A stretch of DNA of 64,000 nt from Klebsiella terrigena (GTDB lineage: Bacteria; Pseudomonadota; Gammaproteobacteria; Enterobacterales; Enterobacteriaceae). The position numbers were made by a program, and so were the translations under genes. Positions 33,855 to 41,925 of this stretch are shown one piece after another; within the stretch, counting starts at the first letter, position 1; the number at the start of each line of letters is the position of its first letter. The DNA is taken from the NCBI RefSeq assembly GCF_006539725.1, contig NZ_BJNO01000025.1, forward strand, positions 17,017 to 81,016, written 5' to 3'. The notes beneath the pieces were generated by a model. That model had not been told where the DNA came from, ran no database searches, and worked only from the letters and a program-made list of their open reading frames with translations.

Positions 33855-35069
33855 CTACTGCGCCGCTTCGCTAACCTCATCGTCCGAAACTTCATCGTCC
33901 GAAACTTCACGCTCGTTAGCCAGCAGCGTCTTCTCGTTTTTACCTAATCCCTGAATCAGCAGGAACAGTAGCCCGCTGGCGAAGAGGGTGACGATCAGAC
34001 CGTCATATCCCGAAACGCCGATCGCCAGGCTGCTGATCACCGGCCCGGCAACGCTCCCCGCCGACCAGAAGAAGCCCAATAGCGCGTTTATCATGATCAG
34101 CTTTTGCCCGGAGAAGGTTTTACCCGCGCGCACCAGCGACAGGGTATAGAGCGCGCCTGCCGCCGCCCCGAGCACCAGGCAGCCGACGATCAGCTGCATG
34201 CGCGAGCCGAGCAGGAAGGGCAGCGCCAGCAGGGCGAGGCAGAAGACCAGCGCGCAGCTGAGATGCACCCGGCGGATGCCAAACTTATCGGCAATCCAGC
34301 CGAGCGGCGCCTGGAACAGCGCGTCGCCGGTCAGTACCACCGTCACCAGCAGCACCGCCATCGACTCGTTTAGCCCCTTATCCATGCCGTACAGCGGCAG
34401 CAGCGCGAGGATGCTGGCATCGAAGAAGGAAAAGCAGAATACGCCGGAGGCCAGAACCGGCAAAAATGCGCCGAGGCTACGCCAGCTGGCGCGTCCGGCG
34501 AGGCTCTCACGACTGCCGCTCGGCAGGTGGCGCAGCATAAGCAGGCACAGGGCGGTCAGGCCGCAGATCGCCAGCAGCGCCCATGACTGATAGGCGGGGC
34601 CGGCGGAAATGAGCAGCGGCCCGGCCAGCTGGCAGCCGGTAAAGGCCGAGGCGTAAATCCCGGTCAACGTGGCGCGATTTTTACCCGCCGCCCCGCCGGT
34701 TATCCAGCTCTCTCCCAGCACGATAATCACCCCCGAGGCGAGGCCGGTCAGGAAGCGCGGCAACAGGAGCTGCAGCAGATCGACGGTCAGGCAGGAGGCA
34801 ACCGTCGCCAGGGCCAGCAGGATCAGGCTTGCGCTGAGCAGCACGCCCATCTCAAAGCGGCGGCACAGCGCGGGCGAGAGGAAGGAGGAGAGCATCATGC
34901 CCGCCGGCGGCAGCGCGGCCAGCAGGCCAACGTAGAGGGTATCAATTTGCTGCTGCGCAAGCTCAAGGCTGATAAGCGGCACCGTATAGCCGGTGATAAA
35001 GCCTACCAGCGAGGCGGCCATGATCATCGCCAGCGTGGGCGCTAAGCGATTGTGGTCTGGGTTAAACAT
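33855..35069 (-). CDS. MFS transporter (YcaD-like group)
   Basis: A 404-residue inner-membrane carrier with 12 predicted helices, e.g. MIMAASLVGFITGYTVPLIS and LPRFLTGLASGVIIVLGESW. The loop motif ADKFGIRRV follows helix 8. The ATG at 35069 has GGGA six bases upstream; the longer frame adds 17 residues without a ribosome-binding site. The acidic C-terminal tail repeats EVSDD twice because of a 15-base tandem repeat. Substrate unknown. It is divergent from the amidohydrolase gene. Confidence 0.82.
   Translation of the reverse strand: MFNPDHNRLAPTLAMIMAASLVGFITGYTVPLISLELAQQQIDTLYVGLLAALPPAGMMLSSFLSPALCRRFEMGVLLSASLILLALATVASCLTVDLLQLLLPRFLTGLASGVIIVLGESWITGGAAGKNRATLTGIYASAFTGCQLAGPLLISAGPAYQSWALLAICGLTALCLLMLRHLPSGSRESLAGRASWRSLGAFLPVLASGVFCFSFFDASILALLPLYGMDKGLNESMAVLLVTVVLTGDALFQAPLGWIADKFGIRRVHLSCALVFCLALLALPFLLGSRMQLIVGCLVLGAAAGALYTLSLVRAGKTFSGQKLIMINALLGFFWSAGSVAGPVISSLAIGVSGYDGLIVTLFASGLLFLLIQGLGKNEKTLLANEREVSDDEVSDDEVSEAAQ
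33876..33905 (-). repeat. 15-bp tandem repeat in the MFS C-terminal tail
   Basis: Two adjacent 15-base units (ctcatcgtccgaaac, 33876-33890; ttcatcgtccgaaac, 33891-33905) differ at one base and encode a repeated VSDDE block at the acidic cytosolic end of the carrier. It is in frame, so copy number could vary without breaking the gene. Confidence 0.85.
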
Positions 35070-35362
35070 TTTATTCCCGATAACGGAAGTCAACAGGTGG
35101 ATAAACTGGCGAAGCGCCAACAGCCCTGCATATTAGTTAATCATATGGCTTCTGTCACCGTTGAAATGGCTACCATTAATTGAGAAGGGGGCCGCGGCCG
35201 CTCGCCAAAGCCCGCCGGGCGGACGTTTAGCGAGAGTTGTCAGCGCGCTGGCGAAAGGATATAACTCATAGAGCAGCCCGGCGCTCGCGGGGCGCATGGA
35301 TAAAATGTATACCGATAACAACCCTCGCTCAGCGCTGATGCTGTGCAGGAAAGGAGTACGAC

Positions 35363-36529
35363 ATGGCAGTATCGCCTTCATCCATCGCCGAGGCTATTCG
35401 CTGGCGACGCGATTTTCATGCTTACCCTGAACTGGGCTACCAGGAACAGAAAACCTCCCGTCGCGTCGCCGAACTGCTGGCCTCGTTTGGCCTGCAGGTG
35501 CATACGGGGCTGGCGGGAACGGGGGTGGTGGCGACCCTGGAGAACGGCCCTGGCCCGGTAATCGGCCTGCGCGCCGATATGGACGCCCTGCCGATTACCG
35601 AACTCGGCGAGGTCAGCTACAAATCCCGCAATCCCGGCGTGATGCACGCCTGCGGCCACGATGGCCATACCGCGATGCTGCTGGCCGCGGCGGCGCATCT
35701 GGCGCGGACCCGCCGCTTTCGCGGCACGGTGCATTTTGTTTTTCAACCGGCGGAAGAGAACCTCGGCGGCGCACGCAAAATGGTCGAAGAGGGGCTGTTT
35801 ACCCTGTTTCCAATGGACGCCATTTACGCGCTGCACAACTGGCCGGGGATCCCGCTGGGGCAGGTGGCGATCAACAGCGGCGCGATGATGGCCTCCCTTG
35901 ATGCCTTCGAAATCACCCTGACCGGCAAAAGCTGCCATGCGGCGATGCCGGAGAGCGGGGCCGACCCGATCGTCGCCGCCGCGCAGCTTATTATGGCGCT
36001 GCAGACGATTCCGTCGCGGCGCCTGTCGCCGCAGGAGTCGGCGGTGGTCAGCATTACGCAGATTAGCGGCGGGGAGGCGATCAACGTCCTGCCGGACAAA
36101 GTGGTGCTGCGCGGCACCTTCCGCTGCCTGAGCAACCCGGTTCGCGAGCGGGTAAAAGGGCTGATTGAACGCTACGTGGCGACGCAGCCGCAGGTCTCTG
36201 ACGTGCAGGGGGAGATTTTCTGGTATCCGGGCTATCCGGTCACCAGGAACCATCCGGCGCAGGCGCTGAGCGTCCGCGAGGCGGCGATTGCCGCGCTGGG
36301 CGAGTCGGCGGTGAACGCCGAGGTCAGCCCGTCAATGGCCTCAGAAGATTTTGCCTGCATGCTGGAAGCGTGCCCCGGCGCCTATTTCTGGATCGGTACC
36401 GATGGCGAAACGCCGTCCAAACCGCTGCATAACGCCGGCTATGATTTTAATGACGATCTGATCGAACCCGGGGTGCTGATGTGGACGGCGCTGGTGGAAA
36501 AACTGCTGCCGCAGGCCGGTGAAGCCTGA
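35363..36529 (+). CDS. M20D-family amidohydrolase (hippurate hydrolase/IAA-amino acid hydrolase type)
   Basis: A 388-residue cytosolic metallopeptidase that cleaves N-acyl amino acids. Metal and active-site motifs: RADMDALP, HACGHDGHT (with the bridging-site Cys and His), QPAEENLGGA (catalytic and metal Glu), LTGKSCHAAMP in the dimerisation domain and SMASEDFACM near the C-terminus. The AAAGGAG ribosome-binding site is nine bases before the ATG. It is divergent from the MFS carrier, which may import or export its substrate or product (inference). Confidence 0.9.
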   Translation: MAVSPSSIAEAIRWRRDFHAYPELGYQEQKTSRRVAELLASFGLQVHTGLAGTGVVATLENGPGPVIGLRADMDALPITELGEVSYKSRNPGVMHACGHDGHTAMLLAAAAHLARTRRFRGTVHFVFQPAEENLGGARKMVEEGLFTLFPMDAIYALHNWPGIPLGQVAINSGAMMASLDAFEITLTGKSCHAAMPESGADPIVAAAQLIMALQTIPSRRLSPQESAVVSITQISGGEAINVLPDKVVLRGTFRCLSNPVRERVKGLIERYVATQPQVSDVQGEIFWYPGYPVTRNHPAQALSVREAAIAALGESAVNAEVSPSMASEDFACMLEACPGAYFWIGTDGETPSKPLHNAGYDFNDDLIEPGVLMWTALVEKLLPQAGEA

Positions 36530-36551
36530 CGCCTTGAGTGACAACGTCACG

Positions 36552-36577
36552 TCAGGGGAGACGCGCGCCTCCCCTGA
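36552..36577. terminator. Terminator between amidohydrolase and formate dehydrogenase genes
   Basis: TCAGGGGAG (36552-36560) pairs with CTCCCCTGA (36569-36577) around an 8-base loop; on the plus strand TGCTTTTA follows. It lies between two converging genes. Confidence 0.75.
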
Positions 36578-36582
36578 TGCTT

Positions 36583-38733
36583 TTAGGCGTTAGCCGCGGC
36601 TTTCAGGCGCGCTTTCATCTCGTTGTAGGCGCTGAGCGCAAACTGTTCCGCCCAGCGCTGATCGGCAATGGCCTCGACCTTCACCGCGCAGTACTTGGTT
36701 TCCGGCGTTTTCGAGATCGGGTCGAGGTTATCCTGGGTTAACTCATTGCAGGCCCCCACCCACCACTGGTAGGTCATATAGACGGCGCCGCTGTTGATGC
36801 GATCGCTGATATCGGCGCGGGTGATCACCTTTCCGCGCCGCGAGCTGACCCACACCAGCTGCCGGTCGGTAATCCCCATCTGCTGCGCATCGGCGCGGCT
36901 AATTTGTACCCGGCCCGGCTCGTCGGCCAGCGACTGCAGCGCCGCGCAGTTGCCGGTCATCGAGCGGCACGAGTAGTGGCCGACTTCGCGCACCGTGCAC
37001 AGCACCAGCGGATAATCGGCATCCGGCGTTTCGGCCGGGGCCCGCCACGGCGCGGCGAACAGCTGGCCTTTACCCGTCGGGGTATCAAAATGGTTATCCT
37101 TATAAAGCCACGGCGTGCCCGGATGATCCAGCGTCGGACAGGGCCACTGCACGTGGTTCATGTCACCCATTTTTTCATAGGTTACGCCGTAGAACAGCGG
37201 GCATAGCTCGCGCATTTCGTCCCAGATTTGCTGGTTATCCGCGTAGTGCATCGGGTAGCCCATTTCGCTGGCCAGTAGGCTGATTATCTCCCAGTCGCGC
37301 TTGACGTTTCCCGACGCCGGGATCGCTTTTTCAAAGCGCTGGAAGCCGCGATCGGCGCAGGTGAACACGCCGCCGTGTTCGCCCCAGGAGGTCGCCGGCA
37401 GCAGCACGTCGGCTATCTCGGCGGTTTTGGTCATAAAGATATCCTGCACCACCACGAAATCCAGCGCCTCGATCCCCTTGCGCACCAGCCCGAGGTCGGC
37501 CTCCGTCTGCAGCGGATCTTCCCCCATGATGTAGTAGGCCTTGATCTCCCCGGTCAGCGCCTTGTGGGGCACTTCGGTGATGCGGGTGCCGACCTTATCG
37601 TCCATCAGCGCCGGGTCGATGCCCCAGGCCTCGGCAAACTTAGCCCGCACCTGCGGGTCGGTGACCTCCTGATAACCGGGGAAGAGGTTCGGCAGAACCC
37701 CCATGTCGCAGGCGCCCTGGACGTTGTTTTGTCCGCGTACCGGGCCGACGCCGACGTGCTCGCGCCCAAGGTTGCCGGTGAGCAGCGCGAGGCTGGCCAG
37801 CCCTTTGACCACGTCCACCGCCTGGCCAAACTGGGTCACGCCCATTCCCCACATAATGGTGGCCGAAGGCGCGGCGGCAAACATGCGCATCGCCTGGCGC
37901 ACCTCCTGCGCCGGCACCCCGGTCAGCGCTTCAACCGCCTCGGGTGAGTAGTCCCGCACCGCTTCCCGGTAGGCCTCAAGGCCTTCGGTAAAGCGATCGA
38001 CGTAATCATGATTGTAGAGGTCTTCCTCGAGCAGCACGTGCGCAAAGGCGTTGACCAGCGCCATATTGCTGCCGTTATTGAGCTGCAGGTGACGATCGGC
38101 AATGCGCGCGGTTTCAATGCGCCGCGGGTCGCAGACGATGATCTTCGCCCCGTTCTCGCGGGCTTTGATCACCCTGCGGGCCACGATCGGGTGGGAATCC
38201 GCGCAGTTGTAGCCAAAGACCAGCAGGCATTTCGAGTTTTCAATATCGCTTATCGAGTTGCTCATCGCGCCGTTGCCCAGCGCCTGCTGGAGGCCAGCTA
38301 CCGACGGCCCGTGACACACGCGGGCGCAGCAGTCGACGTTGTTGGTGTTGAGCACCGCGCGGGCAAATTTCTGCATCACATAGTTGGTTTCATTCCCCGT
38401 GCCGCGGGATGAGCCTGTGGTCATAATGGCGCGCGGGCCGTGCTGCTGCTTGATGGCCTGCAGCTTTTTGGCGGTATAGCGGATCGCTTCATCCCAGGTT
38501 ACCGGGGTGAGCTTGCCGCCTTTTTGGTAGCGAATCATCGGCTGCTTCAGGCGCGGGGTGAGCAGCTGGGTATCGTTGAGGAAATCCCATCCGTAATAGC
38601 CTTTGAGGCACAGCTGGTTTTGGTTGGTCACCCCATCGGCGGCTTCGGCGCGGATAATTTTATCGTTCTCGACAACCAGCTTAAGTTTGCAACCCGCCCC
38701 ACAGTAAGGGCAAACGCTCGTGATTTTTTTCAT
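36583..38733 (-). CDS. Formate dehydrogenase H-like molybdoenzyme, cysteine variant
   Basis: A 716-residue Mo-bisMGD oxidoreductase collinear with E. coli FdhF (715). An N-terminal [4Fe-4S] site is formed by C8, C11, C15 and C42. The catalytic segment reads NNVDCCARVCHGPSVAG: residue 140, selenocysteine in FdhF, is a TGT cysteine here, followed by the conserved His141. Other conserved parts are MWGMGVTQF, VRGQNNVQGACDMG and SCRSMTGNCAALQSLADEPG. No signal peptide, so it is cytosolic. No hydrogenase or electron-transfer subunit gene is adjacent; it may dock on formate hydrogenlyase encoded elsewhere or act alone. The sigma-54 promoter suggests formate/FhlA-type control. Confidence 0.92.
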   Translation of the reverse strand: MKKITSVCPYCGAGCKLKLVVENDKIIRAEAADGVTNQNQLCLKGYYGWDFLNDTQLLTPRLKQPMIRYQKGGKLTPVTWDEAIRYTAKKLQAIKQQHGPRAIMTTGSSRGTGNETNYVMQKFARAVLNTNNVDCCARVCHGPSVAGLQQALGNGAMSNSISDIENSKCLLVFGYNCADSHPIVARRVIKARENGAKIIVCDPRRIETARIADRHLQLNNGSNMALVNAFAHVLLEEDLYNHDYVDRFTEGLEAYREAVRDYSPEAVEALTGVPAQEVRQAMRMFAAAPSATIMWGMGVTQFGQAVDVVKGLASLALLTGNLGREHVGVGPVRGQNNVQGACDMGVLPNLFPGYQEVTDPQVRAKFAEAWGIDPALMDDKVGTRITEVPHKALTGEIKAYYIMGEDPLQTEADLGLVRKGIEALDFVVVQDIFMTKTAEIADVLLPATSWGEHGGVFTCADRGFQRFEKAIPASGNVKRDWEIISLLASEMGYPMHYADNQQIWDEMRELCPLFYGVTYEKMGDMNHVQWPCPTLDHPGTPWLYKDNHFDTPTGKGQLFAAPWRAPAETPDADYPLVLCTVREVGHYSCRSMTGNCAALQSLADEPGRVQISRADAQQMGITDRQLVWVSSRRGKVITRADISDRINSGAVYMTYQWWVGACNELTQDNLDPISKTPETKYCAVKVEAIADQRWAEQFALSAYNEMKARLKAAANA

Positions 38734-38842
38734 CAGTAACAGACCTGTTAACAGTGAATGAAGATCGTCGGTCAGGCCGGGCCCGGCCTGCCATCGTCAT
38801 TGAGTCCTTGCGTCACGATGCTGACGTCAGGTGTGGCTGTTA

Positions 38843-38858
38843 AGCAGGAAGCGTGCCA
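38843..38858 (-). promoter_or_regulatory. Sigma-54 (RpoN) promoter of the formate dehydrogenase gene
   Basis: The minus strand reads TGGCACGCTTCCTGCT, matching the -24/-12 consensus TGGCACRNNNNTTGCW at all fixed positions but one. It lies about 110 bases upstream of the ATG, so transcription should start near 38831. Confidence 0.85.
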
Positions 38859-38918
38859 AAAAATAAGATATTGATTTTTATGATAAATTAAATCAGGGGA
38901 TGCCGGGTCGTCGCGATG

Positions 38919-38934
38919 TCGTCACTAATGACGA
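38919..38934. promoter_or_regulatory. Candidate enhancer-binding site upstream of the sigma-54 promoter
   Basis: TCGTCACTAATGACGA is a 6-bp inverted repeat centred about 95 bases upstream of the predicted start site, the usual distance for an activator of RpoN promoters. Binding by FhlA or a relative is plausible, but the match to the FhlA consensus was not verified. Confidence 0.4.
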
Positions 38935-39017
38935 TGACGAGCGGCCCGGCCAGACGCCCCGGCGATGGCGGGCTCGCGCCGTCCGGCGGCGCGAAGGAAG
39001 GGGCGCAGGGCGGGGGA

Positions 39018-40100
39018 TCAGGCCATTTTTTGCCGGAAGTGGGCGAGGGTTTGCGCGGCTAAACCGGCCTCCTGCGCCGCGCTGCAGATGGCCTGCCAGC
39101 TGCCCTCATCCAGCGGAATGCCCTGCGCCAGACGCTCCTCGCGGTTGGCCTGCTCCCATTCGCCGGGCACCAGAATCGGAGCGTCCGCCTCGTGCGGGGA
39201 CTGCTTACACCAGTCGATAAAGGCTTCAGTTTCGCTCTGCATCTGCGGAGCATCGAAGGTTTCCGGGTCCAGAATGATGGTGGTCATGCAGTTGAAAATG
39301 GCGTCAACGCAGGTTTGCAGGCTCTCCTGGTGGGTTGTCTGCCCGCCGGATACCGCGCCGCCGAGGATCTCGCACAGCGTCGCCAGGGCGTAGCCTTTAT
39401 GCTGGGCAAAGGTCAGCAGCGCGCCCAGCGGCGAGGTCTGCATCACCGCCGGGTCGTTGGTTGGCTCGCCGTGGGCATCGATTAACGAGCCGGCGGGCAC
39501 CGCTTCGCCCTTGTGCCAGGCAACGCGGGTCTTGCCGAAGGCGATGGCGCTGGTGGCGTAGTCCAGCAGCAGCGGCGGCTGGCCCCTGCGCGGGAATACT
39601 ACGCACAGCGGGTTGGTGCCGAAGCGGCTGTCCTTCCCGCGAAACGGCGCAACCATCGGGTCGCCAACGACGCTGACGAAGTGGATAGAGATCATGCCCG
39701 CCGCCGCGCACTGCTCGGCCCAGTAGCCGATGCGGCCGATATGGTGGGCGTTGCGCAGGGCGACGGCGGCCATGCCGTGCCGCTGTGCCTTTTCGATACC
39801 GATCTGCATCGCCTCGTGGGCGACAACCTGCCCGAACCCGGCGTTACCGTCGAGGGTCACTACCGCCCCGGCGTCCTTCATAATGCTGGCATGCCGGTTA
39901 AGCTGTAGATGCCCCGCGGCGTGGGAGCGCACGTAGCTCGGGATCATCCCGACGCCGTGCGAATCGTGGCCGGCGAGGTTGGCGGCAATCAGATGGTCGG
40001 CGACGAGGGCCGCTTCGCTGGCGGTGCTGCCGAGGTGGCTGAAAAGGGCGACGACAAACTGATGCAGATCCGTAGCCTGAAAGCGATGTCCGGTAGGCAC
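39018..40100 (-). CDS. hcxB: HcxB, hydroxycarboxylate dehydrogenase B (YbiC; malate/lactate dehydrogenase family)
   Basis: A 360-residue cytosolic NAD(P)-dependent enzyme reducing 2-oxo acids to 2-hydroxy acids. It is clearly similar along its whole length to E. coli YbiC/HcxB: HLIAANLAGHDSHGVGMIPS, NAHHIGRIGYWAEQCAAAG, RFGTNPLCVVFPR and YATSAIAFGKTRVAWHKG. Translation starts at GTG (GTGCCTACC), with GGAGA six bases upstream. An 8-bp inverted repeat, CTCTCCAT (40163-40170) and ATGGAGAG (40192-40199), lies upstream and could be an operator. It is not in the E. coli ybiC setting. Confidence 0.92.
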   Translation of the reverse strand: MPTGHRFQATDLHQFVVALFSHLGSTASEAALVADHLIAANLAGHDSHGVGMIPSYVRSHAAGHLQLNRHASIMKDAGAVVTLDGNAGFGQVVAHEAMQIGIEKAQRHGMAAVALRNAHHIGRIGYWAEQCAAAGMISIHFVSVVGDPMVAPFRGKDSRFGTNPLCVVFPRRGQPPLLLDYATSAIAFGKTRVAWHKGEAVPAGSLIDAHGEPTNDPAVMQTSPLGALLTFAQHKGYALATLCEILGGAVSGGQTTHQESLQTCVDAIFNCMTTIILDPETFDAPQMQSETEAFIDWCKQSPHEADAPILVPGEWEQANREERLAQGIPLDEGSWQAICSAAQEAGLAAQTLAHFRQKMA

Positions 40101-40254
40101 TGAGTCTCTCCTGTGGTGGGCGGTTAGCGTAGTTATTTTGTGATGTTTGCCGATCCATGCTGCTCTCCATGCCGATGAAGATCAAGCGCTTATGGAGAGT
40201 GCTGGCGTGAGGGGCAGAGAACAGAGTTGAGGCTGTCGGGACTGGTCGCCGGAG

Positions 40255-40286
40255 TGAGAATCATTATGATAAAAATCATATTCTCA
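40255..40286 (+). promoter_or_regulatory. Overlapping Fur boxes
   Basis: A 32-base element is bounded by the inverted repeat TGAGAAT/ATTCTCA and contains two overlapping Fur-like 19-mers, each matching the consensus at about 13 positions (GAGAATCATTATGATAAAA and GATAAAAATCATATTC are within it). A possible -10 (TATGAT, 40265-40270) lies inside. Such extended arrays are typical of strongly iron-repressed promoters. It directly precedes the 41-residue protein gene. Confidence 0.8.
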
Positions 40287-40306
40287 ATGATATGGAGAAA
40301 ACCATA

Positions 40307-40432
40307 ATGAACATCAGCTCAATCATTTTAGCCCTCGTCGCCGTTGCCCTGCTGGGTATTTCCGTCTATAGCCTGCTTAGCTATATTAAAGAGCGCCGGG
40401 CAATGCGTTTTAAATCGTTTCGCCAGCGCTGA
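40307..40432 (+). CDS. Small single-span membrane protein, Fur-controlled
   Basis: A 41-codon gene: ATG at 40307 with GGAGA nine bases upstream, a hydrophobic helix of about 20 residues (SIILALVAVALLGISVYSLL) and a basic tail (YIKERRAMRFKSFRQR) that should stay in the cytosol. I do not recognise a named family. The dense Fur boxes immediately upstream, the good ribosome-binding site and normal codons support a real iron-starvation gene. Possible roles are modulation of an iron transporter or a membrane enzyme (inference). Confidence 0.75.
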   Translation: MNISSIILALVAVALLGISVYSLLSYIKERRAMRFKSFRQR

Positions 40433-40452
40433 ATCACAAAGCCCGCGGCGTA

Positions 40453-41418
40453 TTAACCGGCTTTATGATAATTTTCGCGCCAGGTCTTCGGCGATGCGTG
40501 ATATTTCTCGCGGAAGCTTTTGCTAAATAACGGATGGCTGATAAACCCGCAGAGCCACGAAATCTGCTCGACCCGCAGCTGAGGTGCGCTCTCCAGCAGC
40601 GCGCGCGCGGCCTCTAAACGCCGCTCTTTAAGCACCGTCATAACCGAGGTTCCCTGTTCGTTGAAGGCGCGATCGAGGCTGGATCGCGAGCAGTGGAGCG
40701 CTTTTGACAGCAGGTCAGGGGAGAGATCGTGCTGCTGATAGTGCAGGGCGATAAACGATTTCGCGCTATTCACCAGATGCCCAAGCTTGCCGGAAGAGAT
40801 TAATCCCTGCTGTTTCGCGATATCGCTCAGGACCAGCAGCGCCATATTATGCAGACCGTCGACAACGGTTGCCGTCTCCTTTAGCGACAGGCTCGCCGAA
40901 TGGCTATCGAGCAGCATCATGTGCGATTTCAGAAACATCGCCAGAGGATGATTCTCCAGAGAAACAACCGGACTATTGAGCCTGCCGTTAAAAACCTCTT
41001 TGATTTTCTCGCTGCGCGGAATGATATAGAGCTGCTTCACGTCGTCGCACTGATACTGATAATAGTCATTGCGCTGATGAACAATCAGCATTCCGGGATT
41101 GACCTGCGCGGAGACGGATTTCTTTCTGCCGCTAATAAGCTGATGCCCCTGCACCAGCAGCGAAATATAGATCGACTGCTCCTCGACGCGATGCGGATCG
41201 AAGGTGGTCTGATTTTTCGAACCCATCGCACTACAATAGTCGCCGGAAATAGCGGATATAGTCTTATGCGTGGCAATAATCTCTGCCGGGCGGCGGTTGT
41301 TCGCCACTTCTATCCCATAGCAGCCGAGGTTTTGCGATATTTGCTGGTAACGCTCTTCCGGCGCGATATCCGCCGCGCTCAAAACGTGAGGAACGTACAG
41401 CGCAGTAGGTCTGGGCAT
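40453..41418 (-). CDS. AraC-family transcriptional regulator
   Basis: A 321-residue regulator from the ATG at 41418 (GAGAAAGG upstream; a TTG 18 bases earlier overlaps that site). The N-terminal ~200 residues are a cupin-like sensing domain (PGMLIVHQRNDYYQY) and the C-terminal ~100 the double helix-turn-helix (LSPDLLSKALHCSRSSLDRA; WLCGFISHPLFSKSFREKY). This resembles AraC-type regulators with an AraC_binding_2 (FeaR-like) sensor. Its targets are not evident; it converges on the small iron-regulated gene. Confidence 0.85.
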   Translation of the reverse strand: MPRPTALYVPHVLSAADIAPEERYQQISQNLGCYGIEVANNRRPAEIIATHKTISAISGDYCSAMGSKNQTTFDPHRVEEQSIYISLLVQGHQLISGRKKSVSAQVNPGMLIVHQRNDYYQYQCDDVKQLYIIPRSEKIKEVFNGRLNSPVVSLENHPLAMFLKSHMMLLDSHSASLSLKETATVVDGLHNMALLVLSDIAKQQGLISSGKLGHLVNSAKSFIALHYQQHDLSPDLLSKALHCSRSSLDRAFNEQGTSVMTVLKERRLEAARALLESAPQLRVEQISWLCGFISHPLFSKSFREKYHASPKTWRENYHKAG

Positions 41419-41810
41419 GTTTTTCGCCTTTCTCAAGGTACTGCTGGCAGGTAAATTTTTATCCTTCGATTATAAGATTAATCCTAAGAAAAACCAGCGC
41501 CCGGCGGTTTTTTTTACGCATTTTAATCGCCCGCGCGGGCAGGCGCTCTGCCGGCCGGTTGACGGGTCTCCTCTTTTTACCAGAAAATAGTTCCCCAGCG
41601 CGCTGAATGTTATTTTTGAATTTATTAATGCATATTCATTGAGCGTATAAAATATATTTACGTCGCCTGCAATAGATTAATTATTTCGCGGCTAAACGCT
41701 TTATTTAGCCAAAAATGACCTGGCAACATCGGGCTGGACAGCGGGACAAAAATAATTGCAAGCTATATCGCAGGTAGTGGTCAATACACATCGGCTCACG
41801 GGGATAAATT
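41419..41810. other. Gene-free AT-rich region upstream of the AraC gene
   Basis: About 390 bases without a credible gene. A stem of AAAAACC (41489-41495) and GGTTTTT (41506-41512) with a T-run on both strands lies 70 bases before the AraC start and could end a short transcript in either direction. The rest is AT-rich with no other element recognised. Confidence 0.6.
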
Positions 41811-41885
41811 GGCCTCGTTTTCCAGCCGTTTCACCTGATCCCATTCCTCACGGCGCTGGAAAACATCATGCTGGCGCAGCGCTAA
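41811..41885 (+). pseudogene. Vestige of an ABC transporter ATPase (Q-loop fragment)
   Basis: Twenty-four codons followed by a stop read GLVFQPFHLIPFLTALENIM plus LAQR, which is the Q-loop region of LolD/MacB-type ABC ATPases. An in-frame stop lies two codons upstream, and there are no Walker A, signature or Walker B motifs nearby. It is a decayed remnant of a lost transporter gene on the plus strand. Confidence 0.65.
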
Positions 41886-41890
41886 GCGGC

Positions 41891-41912
41891 TCCCCCGGCG
41901 TTGTCCGGGGGA
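41891..41912. terminator. Hairpin after the class II aldolase gene
   Basis: TCCCCCGG (41891-41898) pairs with CCGGGGGA (41905-41912) around a 6-base loop, 13 bases beyond the aldolase stop codon on the minus strand. No T-run follows, so it may block exonucleases or act with Rho. Confidence 0.55.
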
Positions 41913-41925
41913 AGCCTGGGGCAGT

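Noticed and set aside
38314..38316. Possible selenocysteine codon in the formate dehydrogenase gene
   Set aside because: The codon is TGT, not TGA; the frame is open without recoding, so no selenocysteine insertion is needed.
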